In this document: positions 1 through 6,834 of the stretch, in pieces
Numbering within the stretch: the first letter of the stretch is position 1
Layout: each line of letters starts with the position of its first letter
Source of the DNA: Holophagaceae bacterium UBA692
Lineage (GTDB): Bacteria > Acidobacteriota > Holophagae > Holophagales > Holophagaceae
Assembly: GCA_002297665.1 (NCBI GenBank)
Contig: DBMS01000033.1
Coordinates: forward strand, 1 to 15,499
Reading direction: 5' to 3'
DNA: 15,499 bases
Notes under the pieces: model-generated
Told to the model about the DNA's origin: nothing
Databases searched by the model: none
What the model saw: the letters and a program-made list of their open reading frames with translations, nothing else
Position numbers and translations under genes: made by a program

Positions 1-702
1 GCCCACCGCGGCCAGCGCGCCGATGGGATCCGCAGGGTCCGGCCGGCGCGCCTCGAGCACCTGGCGGATGACCTCCATCTTGCGGCCCAGGCTCGCCCCG
101 GCCACACCGGTTCCCGGGCCCACCGCCTCGGCCGGGTCCAGGCCCGTGAAGGCGCACACCAGGATCGCGGCCACGGAGCTGTTGGCGATGCCCATCTCGC
201 CCACCCCCAGCAGGGCGAAGGGGTGGGCCGGCAGGAGCGCCACTTCGTCCAGGCCGGCCTGCACCGTGGCCTCGGCCTCGGACCGGGTCATGGCCGGTTC
301 GGCCAGGGCGTCCCGGGTGCCCCGCAGGACGTTGCGCTGGGAGACCCCGGGAAAGGGACAGGGGGACGCCACGCCCACGTCCACGACCCGGTGGTGGATG
401 CGGTTGGCCCGGCAAAGGGCGGAGACGGCCGCGCCGCCTCCGGCGATGTTGGCCATCATCTGGACCGTCACCTCCTGGGGGTAGGCCGATACCTGGTGGC
501 GGGCGAGGCCGTGGTCCCCCCCGAAGGTGAGGATGCAGGCCTCCGGGTCTGCCGGGCGCAGGGTGCCGGCGATCCACGCCAGTTGCGCGCCAAGGCCTTC
601 CAGGCGCCCCAGGGCCCCCAGGGGCTTGGTGAGGTCGTCCACGTGCCGCAGCACGGCAGCGCGGAAGGCCGGGTCGAGGGAGGGCAGGGCCGGAAGGCGC
701 AT
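1..702 (-). CDS. cobT: CobT, nicotinate-nucleotide--dimethylbenzimidazole phosphoribosyltransferase (3' end beyond window)
   Basis: CobT transfers phosphoribose from nicotinate mononucleotide to a lower-ligand base, giving alpha-ribazole phosphate for cobalamin assembly in the cytoplasm. The 234 codons visible begin at an ATG with a GAGGA Shine-Dalgarno seven bases upstream. Family hallmarks are in order: LTKPLGALGRLE (residues 24-35), FGGDHG (60-65), the VSAYPQEVT segment (71-79), GGGAA (88-92) and GVGEMGIANSS (166-176). CobT proteins are usually about 350 residues, so roughly the last third, including the C-terminal catalytic Glu, lies off the left edge; no internal damage is seen. It starts 11 bases after the transporter ATPase stop and reads as the fifth gene of the riboswitch-led B12 operon. 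That placement suggests imported incomplete corrinoids are finished or remodelled here. Family identity is firm. Confidence 0.95.
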   Translation of the reverse strand, partial: MRLPALPSLDPAFRAAVLRHVDDLTKPLGALGRLEGLGAQLAWIAGTLRPADPEACILTFGGDHGLARHQVSAYPQEVTVQMMANIAGGGAAVSALCRANRIHHRVVDVGVASPCPFPGVSQRNVLRGTRDALAEPAMTRSEAEATVQAGLDEVALLPAHPFALLGVGEMGIANSSVAAILVCAFTGLDPAEAVGPGTGVAGASLGRKMEVIRQVLEARRPDPADPIGALAAVG

Positions 703-713
703 GGGGTTCCTCG

Positions 714-1433
714 TCAGGGAAGTTCCAGGGCGAGCCCCTGGGCGGGAGCGGCCATCACGCGGAAGACGGCCGCGATGAGCTCCGGGGTGAGGATGGCTTC
801 GGGCGGGCCGAAGCCCACCAGCCGTCCCTGGTCCAGCACCATGACGTCGTCGAAGCGGAAGGCGGTGCGCAGATCGTGAAGGCTCACCAGGAGCGTCGAG
901 CCGGCGCTGGCCAGGCCCCGGCCCAGCCGGAGCACTTCGAGCGCGTGGCGCACGTCCAGGTTCGCGGCGGGCTCGTCCCACAGCTGAAGCGGGGCGCCGG
1001 TGGCCAGGGCCCGGGCCAGGAAGACGCGCCGCCTTTCGCCTCCGCTCAGCTCCGTGATGGGACGGGCCTCCAGGTGCAGGATGTCCAGGGCCTCCAGGGC
1101 GGCCTCCACCCCGCGGCCGTCGTCGCCCCAGGCATGGCGCCCCTGGGCCACCACCTCCCGCACGGGGAACGCGAACTCGGCGTGGCTCTCCTGCCCCAGC
1201 CAGCTCAGGGTCCGCCCCCGCTCGAGGAAGGGGATGCGGGCCAGGTCCCGGCCCTGCCACCGGATGCGCCCCCGCGCGTGGAGAAGGCCCGCCAGCACCT
1301 GGAGGAGGGTGGATTTCCCCGCGCCGTTGGGACCGACCACGGCCACCATCCGCCCCGGTTCCAGGGCGACCGACACCTCCCGGAGGCGGGTGCCCAGGGT
1401 GAGGCCCTCGGCCTCCAGGGCGGGCTTCAGCAT
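714..1433 (-). CDS. btuD: BtuD-like cobalamin ABC transporter ATP-binding protein
   Basis: This 239-aa protein is the cytoplasmic ATPase that would power corrinoid import through the neighbouring permease. All ABC signatures are present: Walker A GPNGAGKS (34-41), Q-loop Gln81, signature LSGGE (129-133), Walker B LQLWDE (149-154), D-loop ANLD (157-160) and H-loop His186. Length and motif spacing match the FecE/BtuD group of metal-chelate and B12 transporters. The chosen ATG overlaps the permease stop in ATGCTGA, so translation is probably coupled; a longer in-frame extension upstream would lie wholly inside the permease gene and is not credible. Sequence alone would also allow a siderophore or heme role. 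The B12 assignment comes from context: the riboswitch upstream and cobT immediately downstream. Confidence 0.9.
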   Translation of the reverse strand: MLKPALEAEGLTLGTRLREVSVALEPGRMVAVVGPNGAGKSTLLQVLAGLLHARGRIRWQGRDLARIPFLERGRTLSWLGQESHAEFAFPVREVVAQGRHAWGDDGRGVEAALEALDILHLEARPITELSGGERRRVFLARALATGAPLQLWDEPAANLDVRHALEVLRLGRGLASAGSTLLVSLHDLRTAFRFDDVMVLDQGRLVGFGPPEAILTPELIAAVFRVMAAPAQGLALELP

Positions 1434-2398
1434 GGGTTCCGCCGGAGCATCCAGAGGAGGAAGGGTCCCCCGACGAGGGCGGTCATGGCGCCCAGGCGAA
1501 GGCCTCCCGGCACGAAGCGCGTGGGCAGGTCGCACAGGAGCACCAGGGCGGCGCCGCCCACCATGGACAGGGGCAGGAGCCGCCGGTGGTCGGGACCGAA
1601 CGCCAGGCGCAGGAGGTGGGGCACCAGCAGGCCCACGAAGCCCACCACCCCGCCCACCGCGGTGGCCAGGGCCGTGAGCACCGTGGACAGCGCGATGAGC
1701 TGCCACCGCAGGCGGCGCACGTCCACCCCCAGGCTCTGGGCCGAGGGCTCACCCAGGCTCAGGAGGTTCATGGGCCGGCCCAGGGGCAGCAGCAGGGCGC
1801 AGCCCAGGAGCACCCCGGGCAGGCCGATGGCCACGTGCTCCCAGGTGCGGTTCTCGATGCCGCCCATGAGCCAGAAGAGGATCTGGCCGCTCACTTCGAA
1901 CTTGCCGGCCGACATGGCCAGCAGGAAGCTGGTGCCCGCCCCGAAGAAGGCGTTCAGGGCCACGCCCGAGAGCAGCAGGTGTTCGGGGCTCGCCCCGCGC
2001 CGGGCCAGCACCAGGACCGCGCCCGTGGCCAGGAAGGCTCCGGCGACGGCCGCCAGCGGCATGGTGAGCAGGCTGGCCTGGCAGCCCAGGGCCAGCACCG
2101 CCACGGCGCCCAGGGCGCCCCCAGCGCTCACGCCCAGGAGGCCCGGGGACGCCAGGGGGTTTCGGAAGAAGGCCTGCATCGTCACGCCCGAAGCGGCGAG
2201 CCCGGCCCCCACCGCGATGCCCACGAGGGTCCGGGGCAGCCTCAGGTCCCAGAGGATGGTCCGGTCCAGGGCGTCGCCGCGTCCGGCCAGGGCCCTCAGG
2301 AGCGCCAGGGGCCCAAGGTTGGAGTCGCCCAGCCCAAGGGAGCCCGCCACGGCCAGCAGGAGGATCAATCCGAGCACCAGCCCGGCCCGGCGCCTCAC
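1427..2398 (-). CDS. btuC: BtuC-like cobalamin ABC transporter permease (FecCD family)
   Basis: This is a 323-aa inner-membrane permease of the FecCD/BtuC family. It is rich in long hydrophobic stretches, consistent with about ten transmembrane helices, and opens with a helix at residues 6-22. Family landmarks are visible: LRLPRTLVG (52-60), then the conserved region with Gln75, RNPLASPGLLGVSAGG (79-94), and a late IALSTVLTA helix. The start is a GTG whose bases overlap the TGA stop of the binding-protein gene as GTGA, a classic coupled junction; further in-frame sequence upstream lies inside that gene. It should form a homodimer with the downstream ATPase. As with its partners, cobalamin rather than siderophore or heme is inferred from operon context. 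Confidence 0.9.
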   Translation of the reverse strand: MRRRAGLVLGLILLLAVAGSLGLGDSNLGPLALLRALAGRGDALDRTILWDLRLPRTLVGIAVGAGLAASGVTMQAFFRNPLASPGLLGVSAGGALGAVAVLALGCQASLLTMPLAAVAGAFLATGAVLVLARRGASPEHLLLSGVALNAFFGAGTSFLLAMSAGKFEVSGQILFWLMGGIENRTWEHVAIGLPGVLLGCALLLPLGRPMNLLSLGEPSAQSLGVDVRRLRWQLIALSTVLTALATAVGGVVGFVGLLVPHLLRLAFGPDHRRLLPLSMVGGAALVLLCDLPTRFVPGGLRLGAMTALVGGPFLLWMLRRNPC

Positions 2399-3216
2399 CG
2401 GAACCGCTCCGGGTGCAGGGCGCGGGCGAGGAATTCGTACGCGTCGATGCGGGCCTGGCTGGTGGCCGACATGAGGGGTCCGGGCACCTCCACCAGGTTC
2501 CCCCGGCGCAGCGCGTCGAGGTACTTGTACGGGGCCGTCGCCCGGAGGCGTTCGGCCATGCGTTCGCCCTTGTCCGTGACGAGGACGTCCACCTTCCAGG
2601 TCAGCACCTTCTCGCCCGGGGTGGGCTGGTGGCCCCGGATGCCCTGCTCGGCCGCGACGTTCAGGGCCCCGGCGTGGTCGCACAGGTCCTGGAAGGTGGT
2701 GTCGGCTCCGGCCGTGAAGGGGTAGAGGCCCACGGAGAGGACCCGCACGGGCCTCACGCCCTTCAGTCTCCGGTCCAGGTCCGCCACCCGCGCCTTCCAC
2801 TGTCCGATGAGCTCTTCCGCGCGCTCCCGGCGGCCCAGGGCCGCGCCGATCTTCCGCGCCGCGTGGTACAAGTCCTCAAGGGTCTCGAAGCGCTCCACGA
2901 CCACCAGGTCCACCTTGGCCCTGCGCAGGATCGTCAGGGTCTCGGGCGCCGTCCAGGCCGCGGCCAGCACCAGGCCCGGCCGGAAGTGCAGCACGTCCTC
3001 CGCGGATCCGGTGCGCAGGCAGGGGTACTTCGCATTGACGCGCACGTCCGGGGTGAAGGCCGGGTCCCGGGCCAGGTGGCTCAGCGCCGCGATCTGGCCC
3101 GGCGCCGCCAGGGCCACCAGGAGCTCGTCGGTGCCCACCGTCTGGCTCACGACCCGCACGGGCCCCCCCGCCCACAGGAGGGCGGGGAGGAGGAGGGCGG
3201 TCAGGAAGCGGCGCAT
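2395..3216 (-). CDS. btuF: BtuF-like periplasmic cobalamin-binding protein
   Basis: This 273-aa periplasmic binding protein of the Peripla_BP_2/BtuF class hands corrinoid from the outer-membrane receptor to the ABC permease. A signal peptide covers about residues 1-18 (MRRFLTALLLPALLWA). It has no lipobox Cys, so it is predicted to be soluble rather than a lipoprotein. The opening segment SQTVGTDELLVALAAPGQI and the helix-rich middle (VVERFETLEDLYHAARKIG) are typical of the family. ATG at 3216 is preferred because it leads straight into the n-region of the signal peptide; a TTG two codons upstream is possible, and no strong Shine-Dalgarno is seen for either. It lies 33 bases after the receptor stop and its own stop overlaps the permease start. 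Confidence 0.88.
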   Translation of the reverse strand: MRRFLTALLLPALLWAGGPVRVVSQTVGTDELLVALAAPGQIAALSHLARDPAFTPDVRVNAKYPCLRTGSAEDVLHFRPGLVLAAAWTAPETLTILRRAKVDLVVVERFETLEDLYHAARKIGAALGRRERAEELIGQWKARVADLDRRLKGVRPVRVLSVGLYPFTAGADTTFQDLCDHAGALNVAAEQGIRGHQPTPGEKVLTWKVDVLVTDKGERMAERLRATAPYKYLDALRRGNLVEVPGPLMSATSQARIDAYEFLARALHPERFR

Positions 3217-3249
3217 GTGCAAGAGTGTGTCCGTACAGTGGAAAGGTTT

Positions 3250-5232
3250 CTAGAAACGGTAGCGCATCTCGAGCGTCATCGTCGGGGGCTGGGCCGGGAA
3301 CCCGAAGATCTGCGAAGCGTCGTTCTCGAAGTCCCGCTCCCGGGCCAGCCACTGCGCCACGGTGGTGCGGGGCTGCAGCAGGTGGTCGCCCCTCAGGGAA
3401 ACGGCCAGGGCCGGCCCCAGCGCCAGGGTCGCCTTCAGGCCCAGGTCGTTGAAGTGCTGCCTGAAGGCCGTGGGCAGGCCGTAGTCGTAGCGCGGGCCGA
3501 TCCAGGACCACCAGCCTTCGAGCCGGAGATCGCCGAAGGTGCGGTGGCCGTTGAGTCCCAGGGACTGGAACGGCTTGCGGATCACCGCCGCGGAGGAGAA
3601 CCGCGCGCCGGGGGCGGCGCGCTCGTCCCTGAACTCCTGGTTCCGGTAGAAGCCCTGCAGGCTCCAGGCCTCGGTGCGGTACCCCCCCGTCACCTGCGCG
3701 GACTGGAGCCGCAGGTCCGATCCGTTGCGGTAGATGCCGGAGTAGTACCCGCCCCAGGAGGTGGGGATGAACTGACCCCCGTCGGCGTCGAAGTAGACCA
3801 GGTTGGCGTAGCGGGTGCGGGAGAGTTCCAGCCCCGCCGTCCAGGGCCCCTTCCCGAAGGTGAGGCCGGCCTGGGTGGTGAAGCTGCGTTCGTTCTCCAG
3901 GGTCTGGCCCTGGTACTGGGCGTTGTAGATGGTCTGGAAGAGCAGGGGGTTCGCGAAGGCCGTGCCCGCGGAGGCATAGGCCCGCAGGCCGGGCGACAGG
4001 ATCCAGTTGGCCCCCAGCTTCCAGGTGGTCCGGGACACCCGGGTGTCGGGGGCGTCGGGGAAGGCCAGCCGGTCCTGCTCGGCGCGGACCGTCGCCACCA
4101 CGCGCAGGCTGGCGGTGAGCTCCGTCTGGTCCTCGAGGAACAGCCCCACGTGGCGTCCCTTGGCCGGGTCCAGGGTGCCCGCGAAGCGGGCCGTCTCCTG
4201 GTAGGCGTCGAAGCCGGCCTGGAGGGTGGTGGTGCGGTCCACCCGCCAGGTGAGGGCCCCGTTGGCCTGGTCCCGCCGGCTCGTGTACCGTTCCGTGGCC
4301 GCGCCGTCGGTGTAGTTGGGCTCCAGGCGCGTCTGCAGCGCCTGTCCCAGGGTCAGCTCCGCCAGGAGCGCCGGGGACAGGGTGGAGCGCAGCGTGGCGC
4401 TGACCACTTCGGTGCGGCTGAAGTCCTGGCGGGAGGGAACGTACTGGGACGCGTCCCGGTTCCCGGAACCGTAGTCCGCGTAGGAGATGGGGACGGGCAC
4501 GCCCGCGAAGGCGTTGCGGTAGCTTGCGGTCAGCAGGGTGTCGGCCCCCAGCTGCTGGCCGCCCCCCACGAAGACGCCCGAGGACCTGAAGGGGTGGTCG
4601 GCCTCTGTGGCGCCGTCCTCCTGCTGCGCGCTCACGGAGGCGCGCACCCAGCCGGAAGTCCATCCGTAGGCCGGCGCGAAGAGGCCCTGGCGGATGGACT
4701 GGCTTCCCGCCCCGGCACGCAGCTGTCCGCTGAAGCCCTCCCGGGCGTGGCCCGCCGAGTAGAGCGCCACCACCCCCGACTGGGCGTCCGAACCGAACCG
4801 CGTGGAGCAGGGGCCCTGTTGCACCTCGATGCGCTCGATGCCCGCCAGGGAGACCATGGAGAGGTTCACCCCCCCCAGGCCCGTGGCGTCGGAGAGGCGG
4901 ATGCCGTCCAGGGTCACCACGGTGTCCTGGGCCCGGCCCCCGCCCAGGTTCAGGGTGGCGGCGGTGCCCACCCCGCCCGAGGCGAACACCTGGCCCGGAA
5001 GGAGCATCCTGAGGAGGTCGCCCAGGTTGTCGGCGCCCCGGGCCTCGATGGCAGCCCGGTCCACCACGAGGACGGGATTGGGGGTCCGCACCAGCTCCAC
5101 CGGGGTGGCTTCCGCCGTGACCGTGACGGTGGCTGAGGCATCCGACCGTGGCGGCGGCGGCTCCACCGCGGGGCCGCCGGCCCTCAGGCCGGCGCCCACG
5201 GCCAGCAGGAAAAGTATTCTTGAATTGCCCAT
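3250..5232 (-). CDS. btuB: BtuB-like TonB-dependent outer-membrane cobalamin receptor
   Basis: This 660-aa outer-membrane receptor would import corrinoids using TonB energy. It starts with a signal peptide (about 1-20), then a Pro-rich linker and a TonB-box-like stretch TVTVTAE (35-41). The plug domain follows (about 45-160), with LVVDRAAIEARGADNLGDLL, VVTLDGIRLSD and IERIEVQQGPCSTRFGSDA. The rest has alternating polar/aromatic strands of a 22-stranded barrel. It ends in MRYRF, whose terminal Phe is the usual signal for barrel assembly. Length is close to E. coli BtuB (614 aa). The ATG at 5232 has a GGAG six bases upstream. The cobalamin riboswitch directly upstream makes B12 the likely ligand; sequence alone would only say TonB receptor. 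It is the first gene of the operon. Confidence 0.93.
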   Translation of the reverse strand: MGNSRILFLLAVGAGLRAGGPAVEPPPPRSDASATVTVTAEATPVELVRTPNPVLVVDRAAIEARGADNLGDLLRMLLPGQVFASGGVGTAATLNLGGGRAQDTVVTLDGIRLSDATGLGGVNLSMVSLAGIERIEVQQGPCSTRFGSDAQSGVVALYSAGHAREGFSGQLRAGAGSQSIRQGLFAPAYGWTSGWVRASVSAQQEDGATEADHPFRSSGVFVGGGQQLGADTLLTASYRNAFAGVPVPISYADYGSGNRDASQYVPSRQDFSRTEVVSATLRSTLSPALLAELTLGQALQTRLEPNYTDGAATERYTSRRDQANGALTWRVDRTTTLQAGFDAYQETARFAGTLDPAKGRHVGLFLEDQTELTASLRVVATVRAEQDRLAFPDAPDTRVSRTTWKLGANWILSPGLRAYASAGTAFANPLLFQTIYNAQYQGQTLENERSFTTQAGLTFGKGPWTAGLELSRTRYANLVYFDADGGQFIPTSWGGYYSGIYRNGSDLRLQSAQVTGGYRTEAWSLQGFYRNQEFRDERAAPGARFSSAAVIRKPFQSLGLNGHRTFGDLRLEGWWSWIGPRYDYGLPTAFRQHFNDLGLKATLALGPALAVSLRGDHLLQPRTTVAQWLARERDFENDASQIFGFPAQPPTMTLEMRYRF

Positions 5233-5237
5233 TGCAT

Positions 5238-5298
5238 GCTCCGCGCATGGTGCCGGGGGAGCAGTGAAGGCATCGCCTTTTGGGCAAGGGCCCTCCCC
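5238..5298 (-). promoter_or_regulatory. Probable riboswitch expression platform: Shine-Dalgarno sequestering hairpin with alternative pairing
   Basis: Between the aptamer and the receptor ATG the transcript contains GCUCC (5258-5262) able to pair with GGAGC (5238-5242), which holds the GGAG Shine-Dalgarno. Overlapping the first arm is CUCCCC (5256-5261), which can instead pair with GGGGAG (5293-5298). The two pairings exclude each other, as expected of a translational on/off switch. There is no U-tract, so a terminator mechanism looks less likely. The pairings are read directly from sequence; the switching role is inference. Confidence 0.5.
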
Positions 5299-5317
5299 GT
5301 CCCCACGACGGTTGGGT

Positions 5318-5505
5318 TAATGCAGGACCGGTCTCCGGGCTCGCACGCGACAGGCATCTTGCGATGCCCCTGGAACCTTCCCGGGGATACGCCCCAGTGG
5401 ATCCAGCAGGGTCTCCCGGTCCATGGCGCTCGGCCCGGGGTGCATACCGTTGCGGGGCAGCGCAGGATTCCAACCTGCTTCCCGAACATCCAGCACACGC
5501 TGTAG
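5318..5505 (-). promoter_or_regulatory. Cobalamin riboswitch (adenosylcobalamin-type aptamer)
   Basis: On the minus strand, in order, the conserved blocks of the cobalamin aptamer appear: GGGAA plus AGGTTGGAATCC (about 5465-5484), CTGCCCCGCAACGGTA (about 5445-5460), a CCACTGG block (about 5396-5402), GGGAAGG (about 5376-5384), and the B12 box GCCCGGAGACCGG (about 5327-5341). Order and spacing match the known class. The B12 box is about 90 bases upstream of the btuB-like start. In this family ligand binding lowers expression of uptake genes, so the receptor-to-cobT operon should be repressed when cobalamin is plentiful. The outer ends of the aptamer are approximate because helix P1 is not conserved in sequence. 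Confidence 0.95.
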
Positions 5506-5556
5506 GGCTCAAGGTTCGCAGGAGGCCGGGCGGATTTCAAGGTGCATAATGGGTCC

Positions 5557-6000
5557 ATGCCCACCCGTCCCCTCTCCCAGGCGAGTCCCAAGCTGCTTGC
5601 GATCCAGAAGGACCTCCAGCAACTGGCCTCCATGGCCGGCTACCTGAACAGCGCCATCGACATGCCCCAGCTCCGCCTCTCCTTCACCCTCTACGGGCGC
5701 GTCCTGGTGGCCGACGCCGGGGAAGGGCTGGCCATCACCCCACGCCTCCAGGCCTGGGCCGACCGGGTCGCGGTCCGGCTCCGGGAGGACAGCTCCTCCG
5801 CCGTGCTCCCCCCCCAGATCCAGATCTCCGCCCCCCAGCCCCTGCCCAACGGCGAGGGCCACTACGTCATCGCCACCCTGACGTTCAATTCGAAGGTAAC
5901 CGAGCAGGGGTACCAGCGGGTGCGGAACGCCATCCTGGCCGCCTACCAGGCAGCCGTGAACCTGCGGGAGAAGAAGATCTGGGGCGACGAGGAGGCCTAG
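5557..6000 (+). CDS. Hypothetical protein, 147 aa
   Basis: I do not recognise this family. The product is a mixed alpha/beta soluble protein without signal peptide or membrane helix. It has an N-terminal helix rich in Leu/Gln (about 9-35), a central part with alternating hydrophobic residues (LRLSFTLYGRVLVADAG; then PQIQISAPQPL; then HYVIATLTFNS), and a C-terminal helix ending in a charged KKIWGDEEA tail. Strong third-position GC bias and a clean end against rdgB support a real gene. The ATG at 5557 is chosen; an in-frame GTG at 5542 would add five residues. Neither has a good Shine-Dalgarno. A CATAAT hexamer at 5545-5550 lies six bases before the ATG and could be a -10 element of a leaderless transcript. 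The gene diverges from the B12 operon. Confidence 0.75.
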   Translation: MPTRPLSQASPKLLAIQKDLQQLASMAGYLNSAIDMPQLRLSFTLYGRVLVADAGEGLAITPRLQAWADRVAVRLREDSSSAVLPPQIQISAPQPLPNGEGHYVIATLTFNSKVTEQGYQRVRNAILAAYQAAVNLREKKIWGDEEA

Positions 6001-6590
6001 GCCTCCTGACCGGCGACGGCTTCCAGGAAGGCCCGGCTGGCCCGGGACCGGTGGCTCAGGGTCTGCTTCACGGCGGAGCTGAGCTCCCCGAAGGTCTGCT
6101 GGTGGCCTTCCGGCAGGAAGATCGGGTCGTAGCCGAAGCCCTGGGCCCCCCGGGGCTCCAGGGCGAGGTGGCCTTCCACGGACCCGCCGAAGGTGGCGGG
6201 ATCGCCGGTGGTGGGCGCCCAGGCCAGGACGCAGACGAAACGGGCCGAACGGACGGCGCCCTGGGGCATGAGCGCCAGGAGGCGGCGATTCCGGGCGTCC
6301 TGGGAAAGCCCCGGCGCGAACCGGGCGCTCAGCACCCCGGGACCGCCCCACAGGGCGTCCACGCAGAGCCCGGAGTCGTCCGAGAGCACCCCGTCCACCG
6401 GGCAGGTCCCATGGCGAGCCCACCAGTCCCGGGCGAAGGTCGCCTTCTGCAGGGCGTTGTCCTGGAAGAACGCCCCGTCCTCGGGAATGTCCGGCGCGTC
6501 GGCCGGCCACGGGAGGAACGTCACGTCCCGGAGGAGCTCCCCGAATTCCCGGAGCTTCCCCGCGTTGCGGGAGGCGAGGAGGATCTTCAT
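5997..6590 (-). CDS. rdgB: RdgB/HAM1 family XTP/dITP pyrophosphatase
   Basis: This 197-aa cytoplasmic enzyme hydrolyses non-canonical purine triphosphates (XTP, dITP, ITP) to monophosphates and pyrophosphate, keeping deaminated bases out of DNA and RNA. It carries the family's N-terminal SRNAGKLREF loop (7-16), the metal/catalytic segment LSDDSGLCVDAL (69-80), GGPGVLSARF (82-91), the GFGYDPIF signature, and the terminal SHRSRA motif (179-184). Length is that of E. coli RdgB (197). The ATG immediately follows the stop of a small upstream ORF (ATGTAGATG), suggesting coupled translation. Its TAG stop shares the palindrome CTAG with the TAG stop of the convergent gene at 6000. Identity is firm; only the coupling is inferred. 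Confidence 0.95.
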   Translation of the reverse strand: MKILLASRNAGKLREFGELLRDVTFLPWPADAPDIPEDGAFFQDNALQKATFARDWWARHGTCPVDGVLSDDSGLCVDALWGGPGVLSARFAPGLSQDARNRRLLALMPQGAVRSARFVCVLAWAPTTGDPATFGGSVEGHLALEPRGAQGFGYDPIFLPEGHQQTFGELSSAVKQTLSHRSRASRAFLEAVAGQEA

Positions 6591-6722
6591 CTACATCCTG
6601 GAATAGGGATCTGGGTTATAGGGGTCTTCATAATACGGATCCATCGAGGGAGGCTGACCCGCGGGCGGCCAGGTTTCCGCGGGGGGAACCCAGGGTTGTG
6701 AGACGTCTTCCGGCAGATTCAT
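6591..6722 (-). CDS. Small Pro/Tyr-rich protein, 43 aa, upstream of rdgB
   Basis: An ATG-started frame of 43 codons sits immediately before rdgB on the same strand. A GAGG Shine-Dalgarno lies six bases upstream of its ATG, and its last codons read ATG-TAG followed directly by the rdgB ATG. The peptide is acidic and rich in Pro, Tyr and Trp, with two PP pairs and a terminal repeat-like YYEDPYNPDPYSRM (30-43). There is no hydrophobic segment, so it is unlikely to be a membrane or signal peptide. It could be a genuine small protein, or a leader peptide whose translation feeds ribosomes to rdgB. I recognise no family. Support is the Shine-Dalgarno, the tight coupling and the low-complexity but non-random composition; conservation is untested. 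Confidence 0.55.
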   Translation of the reverse strand: MNLPEDVSQPWVPPAETWPPAGQPPSMDPYYEDPYNPDPYSRM

Positions 6723-6834
6723 GCGGAACCTCGATCGAGAACGAGGTGAACGCTACCACGGTTGAATCGGTTCACCAATGGGCGGCGGTCACACCAGATA
6801 ATAAATAATTAATCCATTCGATCCACGGCGCCAA
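6723..6834 (-). promoter_or_regulatory. Leader/promoter region with two competing hairpins upstream of the small ORF and rdgB
   Basis: This 112-base gap after rlmN holds a run of A/T (about 6797-6816), striking in this GC-rich DNA. Read on the minus strand it contains TATTAT, a plausible -10, though no convincing -35 is seen. Nearer the small ORF, GGTGAAC (6770-6776) can pair with GTTCACC (6745-6751), a perfect 7-base inverted repeat. ACCTCG (6742-6747) can pair with CGAGGT (6728-6733), which contains the small ORF's Shine-Dalgarno. The two stems share ACC, so only one can form at a time. No terminator for rlmN is evident. Confidence 0.4.

Noticed and set aside
876..2474. A 532-codon plus-strand frame opposite the ABC transporter genes
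   Set aside because: It is a shadow of btuC/btuD-like genes with no motifs, and both opposite-strand genes have full family signatures.
2413..5136. A 907-codon plus-strand open frame antisense to the receptor and binding-protein genes
   Set aside because: It is a by-product of high third-position GC on the opposite strand: low-complexity composition rich in Gly, Val, Glu, Gln and Arg, no recognisable domain, and it lies opposite two well-supported genes.
2876..5512. An 878-codon minus-strand frame overlapping the receptor gene and riboswitch
   Set aside because: It is another frame of the receptor gene, rich in Gly, Arg and Pro, and it reads straight through the conserved cobalamin aptamer.
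5184..5633. A 149-codon minus-strand frame across the riboswitch
   Set aside because: The conserved bases there are explained by the cobalamin aptamer, and the frame has no domain.
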